Shown: positions 10,924 through 22,324 of the stretch, one piece after another
Layout: each line of letters starts with the position of its first letter
Numbering within the stretch: the stretch's first letter is position 1
Assembly (NCBI RefSeq): GCF_024362695.1
Contig: NC_065408.1
Location: forward strand, 12,214,001 to 12,278,000
Direction of reading: 5' to 3'
Length of the DNA: 64,000 nt
DNA from: Pectinophora gossypiella
Lineage: Eukaryota > Arthropoda > Insecta > Lepidoptera > Gelechiidae
Position numbers and translations under genes: made by a program
Notes under the pieces: model-generated
What the model was told of the DNA's origin: nothing
The model's database searches: none
Seen by the model: only the letters and a program-made list of their open reading frames with translations

Positions 10924-11001
10924 AACCCTGTCACATTAACTTTTTTGACAAATTAAACCGTTAGTCTCTTTAAATGTCAAATATGATAGTGCGACAGGGT
11001 T
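10924..11001. mobile_element. Small foldback, about 78 bp
   Basis: AACCCTGTCACATTAACTTT at the left mirrors the right end GATAGTGCGACAGGGTT; TTTTGACA and TGTCAAAT are the inner arms. A second copy is at 19187-19262, also followed by AAGTGGGTACAT. Too short to classify. Confidence 0.6.
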
Positions 11002-11290
11002 CTGAAGTGGGTACATGATATTGCTCGTGTACGTCCTTCTAGGTCTCTCCCTCTGCTAGCCCTACTAACAACCTTCCTCTTATTATACCGCTTTCGTAAC
11101 CCTTTCATATACCCTATCGTATACTTCATCCGCTCTACGTGTCCAAATAAACAACATTCCCTTCTCGATGAAGAGAAGTAAGAGAAGTATATCAGGATCG
11201 AAGCAAATGGAATTCCGTAGTCTCTGCTTACCCCGAAAGGAAATAGGCGTGAATTTATGTATGTATGTTTTGCGATTATAAATTAGAAAC
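11002..11290 (-). repeat. Dispersed repeat, possibly decayed LINE coding end
   Basis: ACGTCCTTCTAGGTCT, TATCAGGATCGAAGCAAATG, GGAATTCCGTAGTCTCTGCT and AATAGGCGTGAATTTATGTA recur in pieces at 35870-36095, 42880-42910, 44945-45100 and 56135-56190. An 89-codon minus frame (11083-11352) lies over it but shows no confident domain. Confidence 0.45.
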
Positions 11291-11395
11291 GGCGTTAACA
11301 AGCAATACATCCTGCGATGAGTATCTGGATAGTGAGAAGTAGGTGAACACATTTCATATTTCTTCTCTACCTACTTCCAATCCAGTAGGAGAGTC

Positions 11396-11748
11396 ATCAT
11401 CCCCCTAGCTTTATCCCGCTTTTCACAGGGTCAGCTTACCTAACCTGAAGATTTGACGGGTTCAGTTTTTTTTACAAAAGCGACTGCCTGTCTGACTTTC
11501 CAACCCGCGAAGAGAAAACCAGCCCAATACAGGTTAAGTCACATACTTACCTCCGAAAATACATTTCTCGGGAATGTGGGTTTTCTCACGATGTTTTCCT
11601 TGACCGCTGGGCACGTGATAATCATTTATAATCCAAACATGAATTCGAAAACTAATTCGACAATCATTGGTTTAGGCCTGTGCTGGATTCGAACCTGCGA
11701 CCTCGGAGTGAGAGGCAAGTGTTCTACCAACTGGACTACCACGGATCC
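11396..11748 (-). mobile_element. SINE-C, full length with tRNA-like head
   Basis: The right end, read on the minus strand, begins GGATCCGTGGTAGTCCAGTT, followed by the B-box-like GGTTCGAATCCAGC. The body includes GGGAAATGTATTTT-type sequence, and the 3' end is GGGATAAAGCTAGGGGGATG. Other copies, all lacking the head, are at 15571-15805, 26290-26472, 35206-35306, 40748-40884 and 56584-56772. The 102-codon plus frame 11453-11761 is a shadow. Confidence 0.85.
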
Positions 11749-14700
11749 AGTAGGAGGGTAATTATGCATAAAATAAGAAGCATTCCGCCCCCGGGGCGGA
11801 ACGCATGAGGGAAACCACTGTCCTATTTTTCCCTAAAAAAGTAGCATGGAGAATGTTATACCGACAAGAGCGTGGCTCTTAAATTAGTAATAATGAAGAA
11901 GTATTACCACCGTCCTAGGGGAATATTCAATAGAATCTTTTATTTTTCAATCATTCTTAAGAAAACTTATTCAAAACTCTAGTGGCGAAAGTTCTGCGAA
12001 TATTTTTTTATTTGCTTAAATAGTTACACAAGTTTTAAGTGGGAGAAAAATAACTCTGGAGATAGATTTTTTTTTTATTACTTTAAGTTTGTGTTTAGAT
12101 GTTGTAAGGTTAAATTATTGTACGAGAGCGGTTTAAAGAAAGAAGTTTATGGAAAGATTGAAAAAATGTTAAAAAAAAACTTTGACTGTATTTTAAACTT
12201 ACCTCCTGCTGTATGTCTGAATTAATGAAAGATGATGGGCATTTTGATACCTACGCAATAAATTTTATTAAATAACAAAAATAACATAAAATAATAATAA
12301 TATATAAAAAATATGAAATTAATTATTTTCAATAAAGATTTTAATAAAAGTTCAGAAAAAAGTGAAATTAATTACTTAATATTTGACAGAGTGAAATTCC
12401 AAATACACACAACGATTTATATCTATTAAGACAAATCTATTTCGTTTGTTTGTTCAATCCCTAAATGGGCAAAGTTTGAGTGGAACCAAATGTGAGGATT
12501 CAATCTGCAGACCAAGTTTTATCTTGACTAGACACGATATATCTTCTCAGTTATTGTCATAAGTCAGGTATAATGTTTATTGTAAACTTTATTTACTGCT
12601 GTGCTTTTTCATTTTCTTTGGTACATTTACAGAATGTTGCAAAACAAAGGTATTGCGTAGGTACTAGGTACCTATCCTAATGCCTCAAAAAAAAAGAAAA
12701 CTTGTGAAAAATGTGATAAACCAAGAATAGGTGAGTAATAATTTTAACGCAAATCTAATTACCATAAATTCATTCCAATGATATTTTTTATATAAAAAGA
12801 ATCAGAGGATCTTCAAATTATGTGTGTCTAAAAGGATCGTGTCGTTATCCGAATTCTTAATTGTTCTAGAAACAACGGTCTCACTCTATTTCGAACGTTA
12901 TGAAGCTAATGAATCACTCGCGGGAGCTTAAAAACAAGAAGCGGAACAGCTGTAATATATTATGTAGTTAGCACGCAGAATGAGCTCCGAGCTTTATAAC
13001 TGGCAATATAAATTTTAATGTCCTCTAGTTAGCACATAAATTGCAAGCAACACAAGTGCAATCTCCTCGATTCCGACGGATGACACGGCGTGGATATCGG
13101 ACTTCTGAGCGTACTTCCACTCCAACTAGATTCTGACATCCTGGTAGGTATTTATTACTCTTAAACTCATTTCATGTTGAGGCGGTAACGGGAGGAGATT
13201 TTATTATGCCACCAATTCGCACGAAACGCATCGCTTTTTTAATCGGAACAGCGATAGAGTGGAGCCTGCCGCTGTCTGTATTACCATTCATCCCCATAGC
13301 AATATAACTTGATGCCACTGGTTCTGCATGAAATATTACTTCATTCTATGTTTTTTAATACTTCTGTACGGTACGTATTTCCAAATAAATGCCTAACATA
13401 TTGCACATGAATAAATTTCCCTCTACTATCATTTGTCGACCCAAAGCCCTAAGTATATTCACATCATGATAAAAAAGAAACTAAAATGGAAAAAGTTAAG
13501 AATTATCCCTTAACGGGATTTCACCGCACGCAAATTTGTTTTTTAATATTAACTTTCCAACCCTTTGAGACCCTTTTGTGTTGGTGTTTCGTCTTATCCT
13601 TAGAATCAGGGGTCGTAAAAATGAGCTACGGTAAGCTGACTGTCCCAAAAAGGTTTATGTGTAAAGAAATTTTGGTATATTTCTGATTTGAAAAATGATT
13701 TTACGGCTTTATGCTTCGCTGGCAAAGGGATTTTCCTTTTTAAAGAAAGAAAGAAAACGATCGTTTATTACGCAAGGACGCAATAGAAACAAAAAAACAC
13801 AACATAAAATGACAATTAAATTACAATAACTTACGCAAATGAATAAATAAAGAATATGAAACAAAACAAAATATAAATAAGATAAAGAAATGTTGTGGAA
13901 ATAGTCATCAGTAGTGGTGACAGCGCCCTTGATAAAAAGATCTATCTCAGCATAATATATTTATACTAACTAAATCTGTAAACCAATGAATGAGACTTGC
14001 ACAGGACCATTTTTTTTTGACGTGACTTGTTGTAGATTTGCCGGAGATGGCATTAACTACTTGCACAGGACCGGAAAGGATGGCGTGAAAGAGAGGAGGT
14101 ATATACCCAGCAGTGGGTGGATACAGGCTGAGTAGAAAGATAGAAATGTGTAAAAACTTCTTTTAAAATATTCTGATTTCCTACTTTTTATGGAAAATTT
14201 GCCCACCCTCTCGCTTAGCTTATACGTAGAAAAAATATAATACATGCCTATACCCATTTCATGAAATTATTATTTATTCACTTTAATAATTCAAGTAGGT
14301 ATGTTTCGAAAATATGTAAATACCTAAAGCATTTCAGAAGAGAAAATATTTTTAGATGGCACATTGAGGTTATTCATTAAGGTTATAAGTAGCATGTCGG
14401 GACTCGAATATATTCAGACAAAAGTTCTGAAGAGTTACTAACGAAGCCCCCGGGTATGAGGTTTACCTCGTAGGTATGTTTATTTACATAATACTCTGAA
14501 TATTGAACCCAAAATACACCGCATTCAAATATACGATATTGACTGGCATGCGAGCATATTCCCTTTACGTCCTCGTGAAATGAAGGTACATTGCAATATA
14601 CCTTGGCAGTGTCAAAGCCATCATTCAACATATAGCTACCTAACATTTATCTGTGTTAGTTATGTATCGCGTACATTATAGATAAGTTTACCTGCTTTAG

Positions 14701-14786
14701 GGCCCAATCTCACTACGATACCATAGTGGCGAAATCACGGTATGTGTTGGAAACATTAAAATATTTACTGGCAATAGATACTTACT
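11749..14786. other. Intergenic, mostly unrecognised
   Basis: About 3 kb without coding evidence. 13742-13765 is an (AAAG)n tract joined to CGTTTATTACGCAAGGACGC, the reverse of a LINE tail type also seen at 16240 and 37800. 14010-14065 is a short family X 3' end. At 12660-12722 a short frame with TCEKCDKPRI runs into GTGAGT; see findings. Frames at 13486-13686, 14057-14257 and 14383-14646 show no domains. Confidence 0.5.
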
Positions 14787-15046
14787 TCTTCTTCTATCGT
14801 GTGGGTTGTGAGGTGGATTATCAACCTCATCAACCCTGGTGTCAGGGTTACTATAGAGCCAAAGTCAAAGTCAAAGGCCCCTGACAAGGCTCGTGTAACG
14901 ACTACTTACTTACATCAGTAAGTAGTAACCGGGACCAACGGCTTAATGTGGCTTCCGAAGCACGGATCGTCTTACTTTCGGACAATCAAGTGATCAGCCT
15001 GTTATGTCCTAACCAAACTAGGGATCATAAAGTAATTTTTGTGATT
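14787..15046 (-). mobile_element. SINE-B, head-less
   Basis: CTTCTTCTATCGTGTGGGTT at the left (tail), CAACCCTGGTGTCAGGGTTA, CCGGGACCAACGGCTTAA and CCTAACCAAACTAGGGATCA; it stops before the tRNA head. A small AAAGTC duplication lies near 14862-14875. Confidence 0.85.
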
Positions 15047-15570
15047 CTCACTAATAAGTCGTAACACATAAGTTTTTATATGGCAATACTGCATTTCGAT
15101 ACTTAGTATAATTTCGAAGTCATAACAATTTTTGCATCTAGTTTAAGTCTAGTTCATATTTCCATAGGTTCAGTGTGAGATGCGCTTAATAAGGCTATTT
15201 GTAAGCAGATATTACCTGAGTTGAGTGTGTGATTTATCAGCGCTTGTTGCACGCTATAGGGCTGCAGCCTGCATGTTGGCAACACCAACTGGAGCAAAGC
15301 GCGCGCGGAACTCCCGCCCACTTCTCGACCGACTCCGCCGCCGCCGCACGCGCGCTTGTCTTAACTCGTCATACTACTTATCATATCCGTAAATGTAGTA
15401 ATTCAATGTAACTTTTAAATACATTTTATAATTTTACTTAGCATTGTTTAATTTAATAGTCAACAAACAATCTACTAAACACTGCATCTGCCAAAACACG
15501 AGGGGAATACTATAAGTACCTAACCTGCGTTCATGCATCAAGTCACACCAATTATGTCCTAAGATGGATA
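15047..15570. other. Intergenic with a GC-rich patch
   Basis: 15262-15360 is strikingly GC- and CpG-rich (GCGCGCGCGGAACTCCCGCC, GCCGCCGCCGCACGCGCGC) within AT-rich DNA. It could be a promoter or 5' exon, but no ORF or splice pattern confirms this. Confidence 0.4.
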
Positions 15571-15805
15571 TCATCATCTCCCCAGCGTTATCCCGTTTTC
15601 ACAGGGTCCGCTTACCTAACCTGAAGATTTAAAAGGACCGGTTTTTTACAGAAGCGGCTGCCTGTCTGACCTTCCGACCCGCGAAGGGAAAACCAGCCCG
15701 ATACGGGTTAGGTCACATACATCCAAAACACTTTTCTCGGGAATGTGGGTTTCCTCACGATGTCTTCCTTCACCTTTGGTAGTGACAGTTATTTAACATG
15801 ATAAC
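15571..15805 (-). mobile_element. SINE-C, head-less
   Basis: TCATCATCTCCCCAGCGTTA, TTTCACAGGGTCCGCTTACC, GACCCGCGAAGGGAAAACC and TCGGGAATGTGGGTTTCCTC in the same order as 11396-11748. Confidence 0.85.
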
Positions 15806-16623
15806 ACGAAGTCCTAAGACGGATATGAAGAACAATAGTATTATAGTGATAGGTGATCTGTCCTTCGCCTGAAATTGCTCCAGCATGTTAGAAAGGACAC
15901 AATCCTTCCGCCATTTTTACGACATGCTAAAAAATAAACCACTTTGTTTATTGAATAAAATAACGTAGAAAACAAAGAGGAGTGCAATCAGGAATAATGA
16001 TCGGTCCCGGAGCGGGAAACAGCGATTTGTCATTGTATTGTCGCCAGAATACCTCGCTGAATTTTTTTTTCGGCTGTATTTTTTCCTTCATTACCTGTTT
16101 ACCTTCATTTGGTAGCTTAATGTGCTAATGATTTTATAAACTACTGCTATGGGAGCAAGCTACGTAGGTTGCAAAAGATCGCGAGGAGTGGAAGTCTGTT
16201 ATATGAACCCTACATTCTAACAGGATAATAGGATTAGAAGAAGAAGAAAGAAAGAAAACAGAAACATTTATTACTCCCGGACACCACAGATACAGACAGA
16301 CAGGTACATTACGTTCAATATAAGACAGAAACCACACGGAAATCAATACACAAAAAAATAACACCAGGATCAAAAATCATTAACAAAAGAAAGAAAAACA
16401 AACCAAAATCATAAAAAAATAAAAATAAGTCCTAAATGCAACGCACTGGCCTGAATAAAAGGACCTCGAACGAAGAAGAAGAAGAGACTCGTACGGAAAT
16501 GTTTGATAACAATCAAACCTAGCTAGCAATCGTCAGCATGGTGGGAACATTAAATACACTTTGTGAGCTGATAATCTACAGCTGGTACCTACTCTACGGC
16601 ATTTACTTAGATACAAAAGATAC
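15806..16623. other. Intergenic with reversed LINE tails
   Basis: 16225-16330: GAAGAAGAAAGAAAGAAAAC joins AGAAACATTTATTACTCCCG and GACACCACAGATACAGACAG, the reverse of a LINE 3' end. The same AAACATTTATTACT(C/T)CCGG block follows the GAAA microsatellite at 37800-37845. The rest is unrecognised. Confidence 0.5.
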
Positions 16624-17000
16624 ATCACTTTGTGATCCCTAGTTTGGTTAAGGTTAAGACTGGTTACTTTACAGACTGATGACCGTCCAAAAGTAAGATA
16701 TGGAAGTCATCTTAACCCGTTAGTCGTTACATGCGCCTCATGGGATGTCAGGGGCCTTTGGCGGTTCAATAATAGTCACGATACCAGGGTTGATGAGGTT
16801 GACCAACCCCATCTTGAACCCTGGTTTGGTTAGGACATTGCAGGCTGATAACCCGATTTTCCATGCACGTTAAGCCGTTGGACCCGGTTACAACTTACTG
16901 ATGTAAGTACGTAGCCGTTACATAAGCCCTGTAAACAATAACCCTGACACCAGGGTTGATGAAGTTGGTTATTCACCTCACAACCCACACGATAGACGAA
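16624..17000 (+). mobile_element. Two SINE-B copies in tandem, both decayed
   Basis: 16624-16812 runs from CATCACTTTGTGATCCCTAG to AGGGTTGATGAGGTTG. 16822-17000 begins again with GGTTTGGTTAGGACATT and ends CAACCCACACGATAGACGAAG. Both lack the tRNA head, so the second may have inserted near the end of the first or the pair arose by duplication. Confidence 0.75.
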
Positions 17001-17080
17001 GTCACGTGAAAAATAAAGTATTATGAGATCTGTAGTAGAAGTATTTACGACCATAACGTGCAAAAAACCGACATTGCGAA

Positions 17081-17111
17081 GTTCTTAAAAGTCGAAGTGA
17101 CTTTTAAGAAC
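17081..17111. other. Perfect 13-bp hairpin
   Basis: GTTCTTAAAAGTC and GACTTTTAAGAAC separated by GAAGT. Too short for a typical pre-miRNA; function unknown. Confidence 0.5.
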
Positions 17112-18109
17112 GTTGATGAGGGGAGAGGAATTTAAATAGCCCATCAGTTATCCGGGATCCTCCCCAAAAGTTTGTAATCATTTATTTTTATTTTAAACGT
17201 CGTCACGGAGGGCTGTTGCGTGGGTTCCGCGAAAAAATGATGATTTATCGTCAATTCCGGGGAAACCCGGGCTAATGGTGTTGCCCAAATTATTGATGGT
17301 AGTCCCCTGTGACAAAGCACAGTTTTTTTTTTGTAACAGTGTATTGAACAAAATATTATTGTATTAACTGTGAAAAATCAAAATACCAGCAATTAATACA
17401 AAATATTAAATGAAACAGTAATAAGACGTAAATTATACGTGAATAAACGTAACACTGGTTACTTCCTCGACGTGGGAGTTCGTTACAAAGTTCATTCCTC
17501 TTCACAGAAACGTGTGAATCGTAAGAGGTATTTTATGAAATGTAGAGCTGGGTTTTAATATTAATGACACGTTTAAGAATAAAACTTTTGTCCTAAAAAT
17601 GCCTTACATTTGGCCTTGGAATTCAATACATTATCAATATGGCTTTTAATAGTGCCTATGAGCAGTATTATTAGTTAGGAGCAATTCTATCCATAGTATC
17701 GATTATTACGTTCCTAAAATAGGATAGTCAACACAACCGAAAATACATTGGTCTTACTCAAATTCAATGAAATGCCTTGTTAGCAGCATGAAACACTTGA
17801 AATGATAACCCAATCTTATGAAGTTGAAGTCTGTTGATAAAACTTCTTAGCGCTCCCAATTTGTCCTGCACAAGTCACCTCAAAAAAAATACGTAATATT
17901 GCATGCCTGTAGTCCTGAAAAGGGAATCAGGGGTCTATGTTTAAATCGCATATAATAGAGTTCTAGTCTATTTGCCATTATCCGAGCAGAAATCCTGAAC
18001 ATCTGATAAATTTATCTCGACTTGGTGGAGCGACAAGCAATGAAGCTCATAGACAATGACTCGTTAGTGAAGACTCGACTCCAAAGTCTAGAACACAGAC
18101 GAGGGGTCT
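17112..18109. other. Intergenic, nothing recognised
   Basis: AT-rich, no coding signal or repeat ends seen. Confidence 0.5.
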
Positions 18110-18199
18110 GTCGGTTTTATATAGGATACACTTCGGTGAGTGTGCGCTGGAACTTCACGAGTTAATTCCACCCACTCCGTTCCATCTACGGACAACTAG

Positions 18200-18397
18200 A
18201 CGTCGGCAGGCTTTTCATCCGTATGTTGTGGACATTCCTCCAATCTGCAATAAACCTTTTACCTCTTCCTTTTTGATGCGACGTGCAAAGGTCGGAAACT
18301 GTCTGCCGTCGTCTGTTTTTCCAACTCGTTATAATCTGGGAGTCTTCAAGGCTAGAGTGAAAAGGCATTTGCTAGCTAAGCGTGATCCACCCTAGAC
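18200..18397 (+). pseudogene. LINE-a: ORF2 C-terminal tail of a non-LTR retrotransposon
   Basis: Translates to a pattern typical of insect LINE ORF2 ends: an MRRAKVGNCLPSSVFP block, then RYNLGVFKARVKRHL and a stop soon after. It is followed by CACTTACCATCAGGTGAGAT and TGTGGTCAATGCGAGC, a 3' UTR type common in Lepidoptera, then TTTAAAAAAA. 5'-truncated. The minus frame 18186-18368 is a shadow. Relatives: 3390-3560 (minus) and 35560-35765 (minus). Confidence 0.75.
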
Positions 18398-18564
18398 CAC
18401 ATCGTCACTTACCATCAGGTGAGATTGTGGTCAATGCGAGCTTATTTTGTTTAAAAAAATATCTATGATCCGAACATTAATTCAAACTTATGAAGTCGAA
18501 TTCAGTGGTTTCTAGCCCGTTTACACTACAATGTAAATCACGCGGTGTCCGAACAAAACTACTC

Positions 18565-18800
18565 TCTCTCTCTCTCTCTCTCTTTATTTAAGAGCTGCGC
18601 TCTTGTCGGTGAAGTAATCGCCATTCCTCTCTCCTTCCCGCCATATCCTTCCCCTCCTGATACGATACGACCTGCACCTTCTGTTTTGTTTCATAAAATG
18701 TTCTCCTAGGTCTACCTCTTCCTCTCCTTAATTTTTTCCTTCTACGATGTTTTTATAAACGAATCGTGTCGTATCAGGTGGCCAATCATGTTTCCTCTCC
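18565..18800 (-). pseudogene. LINE-b ORF2 C-terminal remnant with (CT)n end
   Basis: Reverse of the 3020-3236 copy: TTTATTTAAGAGCTGCGCTC next to CTCTCTCTCTCTC at the 3' side, and GGTGGCCAATCATG at the 5' side. The frame is broken compared with the 38763-38972 copy. Confidence 0.7.
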
Positions 18801-18925
18801 GGTTCTCTATAGTCTTTATTATGATTCAACAAGGACTACAGGATTCACAGAAGTAAATATTAGTAAAGTTACTCCTCGCATAAAACATATTAAGCCAATT
18901 TACGTGATCACTGTTGACGTCATTA

Positions 18926-19365
18926 ATAACGATATTAAATGAAACTTTTATTCACGGTGGTCGATACATCGAATAAATGGGTTAGTTTGTATAGCATCAA
19001 TTATGGCGCCCTCTGGGTGTGGTAACGACTTCCACTGGCGCCTTTATTGGTAAATAATTTAATTACGGTGGTTTGTGTGAAAGTGTATAATAGGTACTAC
19101 GGGTGATATTTTATCGTTAAACGTTTCGTTTATTAGTTTCTATTTATATGTTTACATCCCTGCTGAATTTGAAGTAAGTATGGCACCATGTCACATTAAC
19201 TTTTTTGACAAATTGAACTCTAAGTCTCACTAAATGTCAAATATATTAGTGCGACAGAGTCCTAAAGTGGGTACATTGTATTGCTCATGACTGTAAACGT
19301 ATGTAGTGTAAATACTGGCTGTTAAGATATACGGTCAATCAATTTGAGTTCGTAGTAGATGGGTG
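18926..19365. other. Intergenic with one small foldback
   Basis: 19187-19262 is the second copy of the 78-bp foldback of 10924-11001 (CATGTCACATTAACTTTTTT, TTAGTGCGACAGAGT). Nothing else recognised. Confidence 0.5.
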
Positions 19366-19862
19366 TATACAGGGTGTTAGTGACATCGTAACGAAAACTT
19401 TAAGGGATGATTCAGGCCATAATTCTGAGTTGATATCAAGTGGAATTTTCCGTCGCAAAAGTATGGAACGGCAAATTATTTAAATAAGCTCTAAAATTTT
19501 CATGACTTCCCCGACAGGAAATTCCACTTGATATCGACTCAGAATCATGGTCTGAATCATCCCCTTCAGTATTCGTTACTGTGTCACTAACACCCATAGC
19601 TACTTGTATGGCTACTGTATGTACTTGTATGGGGTGTAAGTGACATCGTTACGAATACTAAGAGGGATGATTCAACTGATTATTCTGAATTAATATCAAG
19701 TGGAATTTTCCATCGCAAAAGTATAGAATTGAAAATAATAAAAAAAAACTTAAAAAATAACATGAATTTTGCGACGGAAAATTCCACTTGATATTAACTC
19801 AGAATCATGGTCTGAATCATCCCTCTGAGTATTCGTTACGATGTCACTAACACCCTGTATAC
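19366..19862. mobile_element. Composite foldback, complete two-unit copy
   Basis: Ends TATACAGGGTGTTAGTGACA and GTCACTAACACCCTGTATA are inverted repeats. Unit 1 (about 19366-19598) and unit 2 (about 19618-19862) are each near-palindromic, with the paired arms GATATCAAGTGGAATTTTCC and GGAAATTCCACTTGATATC. The linker between them (CTACTTGTATGG, GTACTTGTATGG) is also present between the two units at 1233-1640. Confidence 0.85.
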
Positions 19863-20502
19863 AATACCTACACCTCTACCCACTCCTTCGGGGGTATCCT
19901 CTGATACGCCTGTAAGGCGTGATACTATTTTATGCTCACTAGACACTATGGTTGCGCTACTGGAAATTATTCGGGATTTCGTTGTCAGCCACGAATTGGT
20001 TCAGCAACCAGGTAAAAACTAAGTGTTTTCTTCGTATTCCAACACTAGTGACGTTGAGTTTATCCGTTCTTTTATGATACGAAATATCAACGCAACAACT
20101 CCATGATTTTGAATCAGCCGCGACGCAAAGGGTCCTCAAGCACTGTATATGATGTCATATTTCCCATATTTGCTTTGTAAACACGAACAAAGTTTGTCCC
20201 TCCTACAAAGAAGAAACGTGCAAATACGGAGCAAAATTGCTTATGAAAATTCGGCAAAGTCGGAATTTTATGCAATCATGTAAAGATTATTCTCGAACAA
20301 CTTTTCCTTATTTATTATTTGAAAACTTTCTCTTTTATTAATAATTTCTTCAACCAGTTTCATTGCGTAGGCATTTCTACAACCAGTATTTGAAATAATT
20401 GATGGCCATAACGGATATTTACTTTTCTCACTCTATAATAGTGTTTATAATAATAGTACTTACAGAAACTTGACAAACTATTGTTGACGTAGGTATAGGT
20501 AA
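19863..20502. other. Intergenic, nothing recognised
   Basis: No coding signal or repeat ends seen. The short minus frame 19957-20139 is unsupported. Confidence 0.5.
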
Positions 20503-20737
20503 TTGGGTAGTTTCCTAGGTCAAAGATAAATTAAAGACAAATCTAAAACTGAAAAAACACGTTTTTTTCTCTATGCTTAACTTATTTATGAATTTAAATA
20601 AAGAAAAATGTAATAATAATTGCGACATTTTTTTAAATGACGTCACGGGTTGTTTTTTCATACAAACTCCGTAGTAATTTCGTGTTTTGACGTTTAGTAA
20701 AAAGTAACTGATTTAACTAGTTGGAAACTACCCTATT
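20503..20737. mobile_element. MITE-3, intact copy
   Basis: Left end TTGGGTAGTTTCCTAGGTCA, right end GTTGGAAACTACCCTATTA; GGGTAGTTTCC is the shared inverted repeat. The body (GTGTTTTGACGTTTAGTAAA) aligns with 38344-39046, which carries insertions, and with the partial reverse copy at 42621-42796. Confidence 0.75.
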
Positions 20738-21974
20738 ACACGATTTGCTATAAACCTTTATATAATTTTTCAAGGTTATTATATTGATGCAACGATACCC
20801 AAGTAGATAATAAACCAGTTCTGCCTACTGTGATATATGCAGTTAGAAAATTACAGGCATACGTATACATATGAAATAAAAAAAAAATAAAAAAAAATAC
20901 AGCTACCATTAGAAATGGGAAATAAAAATAACACTTTCCAAAACAGAGAAAGAATATAAGAAGAGTAAGAGAGAGGTTCACATAACACAGTTCCTAGTCA
21001 ACCCGTGGGAATCAAAGGGAAATAATGTTCAGTTGTGACGTCAAGTGCCACTCCACGACGAGTGTAGGAAAATAAAAGACGTCAAGACAATATCTCTTCG
21101 TACAAGTTCTATATTTAATTTTTGTTTGAAAATAGGCAGAGCATAATGACATTTAGTGGAAAGTGTTAAGTGAGCAATAGATCATTATTATGAGTCATAA
21201 AACACTTATTACGAAAATACATATTCAATTGATAAGATATTTTTCTTTTTTAAACTCCATTTTACCCCAACCAAGTTTAATCGCGTAAGACATGGTTACT
21301 ACACACAATAGTTAAACAAAGGAGATTGATTATTTAAATTACATTGGGTCTTATGACCATCACGACAAACACTGTTTTACCTTTCATCCTTTCAAATTCA
21401 AATTCAAAAATATCTTTATTCAGTAGGTAACATAGTTACACTTTGAATCGTCAATTTTTACTTAAAAAACGTCTGATCCACCTAAAACTATTGTCATGTC
21501 GTATACTTTCACAAATAAAGTATAAGACCTGACACCAACGAAGAATAATCATTATTACAATAGTTATATGTTACATTATACTCAATCAACAAAGTATTGG
21601 TAGGGAATAGTAGGATACATTGTTTTAAGTTTACGCGGTTATTATCATAATTAAAGGGATATGAGTCTCATATCCCCGTTTAAACGCGGTAAGAACCCGT
21701 TATTATGTGCTTTAATTAGGGAATAGGATAGAGAGAATAATTGATAGACTAAGATAGAAGCGCTATACCTACCTAAAGATCTTCACACTTATTCCTTGAT
21801 ACGTTCTAAAATTGCACCCGGCTTGGAGACAGATGTGTCAATTTGAAATGGCTATATGGAAAGACACTTTAAACTCGTCAATCCGGAATGAATTGCATCT
21901 AGTAGTCAAGATTGCCAGTTTCATATACAATGTAATTTATTTCACTACAATGAGGTACTTTCTTCACAATAACA
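20738..21974. other. Intergenic with one LINE tail
   Basis: 21391-21460: TTCAAATTCAAATTCAAAAA then TATCTTTATTCAGTAGGTAA, a reversed LINE 3' end with its tandem tail. 21655-21690 holds the short hairpin GGGATATGA/TCATATCCC. Otherwise unrecognised. Confidence 0.5.
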
Positions 21975-22314
21975 GCCTCCGTGGTCTAGTGGTTAGAGCG
22001 TTTGGCTCACGATCTGGAGGTCCGGGTTCGATTCCCTATGGGGACATTGTCGAAATCACTTTGTGAGATTTTTCTATATTTGGTAAGTACTTTTCAGGCT
22101 TGAATCACCTGATTGTCCGAAAAAGTGATTCAGAGATTCCGTGCTTCAGAGGGCACGTTCAGCCGTTGGTCTCGGCTATTAGCCGTAAAAACACCCCTCC
22201 ACCAACCCGCATTGGTGCAGCGTGGTGGAGTATGCTCAATACCCCCACCGGTTGATTGAGGTGAGGTCTGTGCCCAGCAGTGGGACCTATATGGGCTGTT
22301 TATGTTATGTTATG
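21975..22314 (+). mobile_element. SINE-A, full length
   Basis: The tRNA-like head has the A-box-like TGGTCTAGTGG and the B-box GGTTCGATTCC. The body runs through CGTGCTTCAGAGGGCACG to the tail TGCCCAGCAGTGGGACC, GGGCTGTTTATGTTATG. ATGAGGTACTTTC just upstream and ATGAGGTATTTTC just downstream may be a 13-bp target duplication. The plus frame 21812-22066 across the head is a shadow. Confidence 0.9.
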
Positions 22315-22324
22315 AGGTATTTTC

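Larger units (their letters stand above)
18110..18925. repeat. Inverted segmental duplication, copy 2
   Basis: Reverse-orientation match to 2883-3660. Contains, left to right, the 3' end of LINE-a (plus), a (CT)n tract and LINE-b (minus), so the two retrotransposon remnants meet tail to tail. This copy keeps the LINE-a 3' UTR that copy 1 has lost. Confidence 0.8.

Noticed and set aside
21985..22045. tRNA gene candidate
   Set aside because: A and B boxes are present but the sequence continues into a SINE body and tail, and the cloverleaf arms do not pair fully; it is a SINE head.
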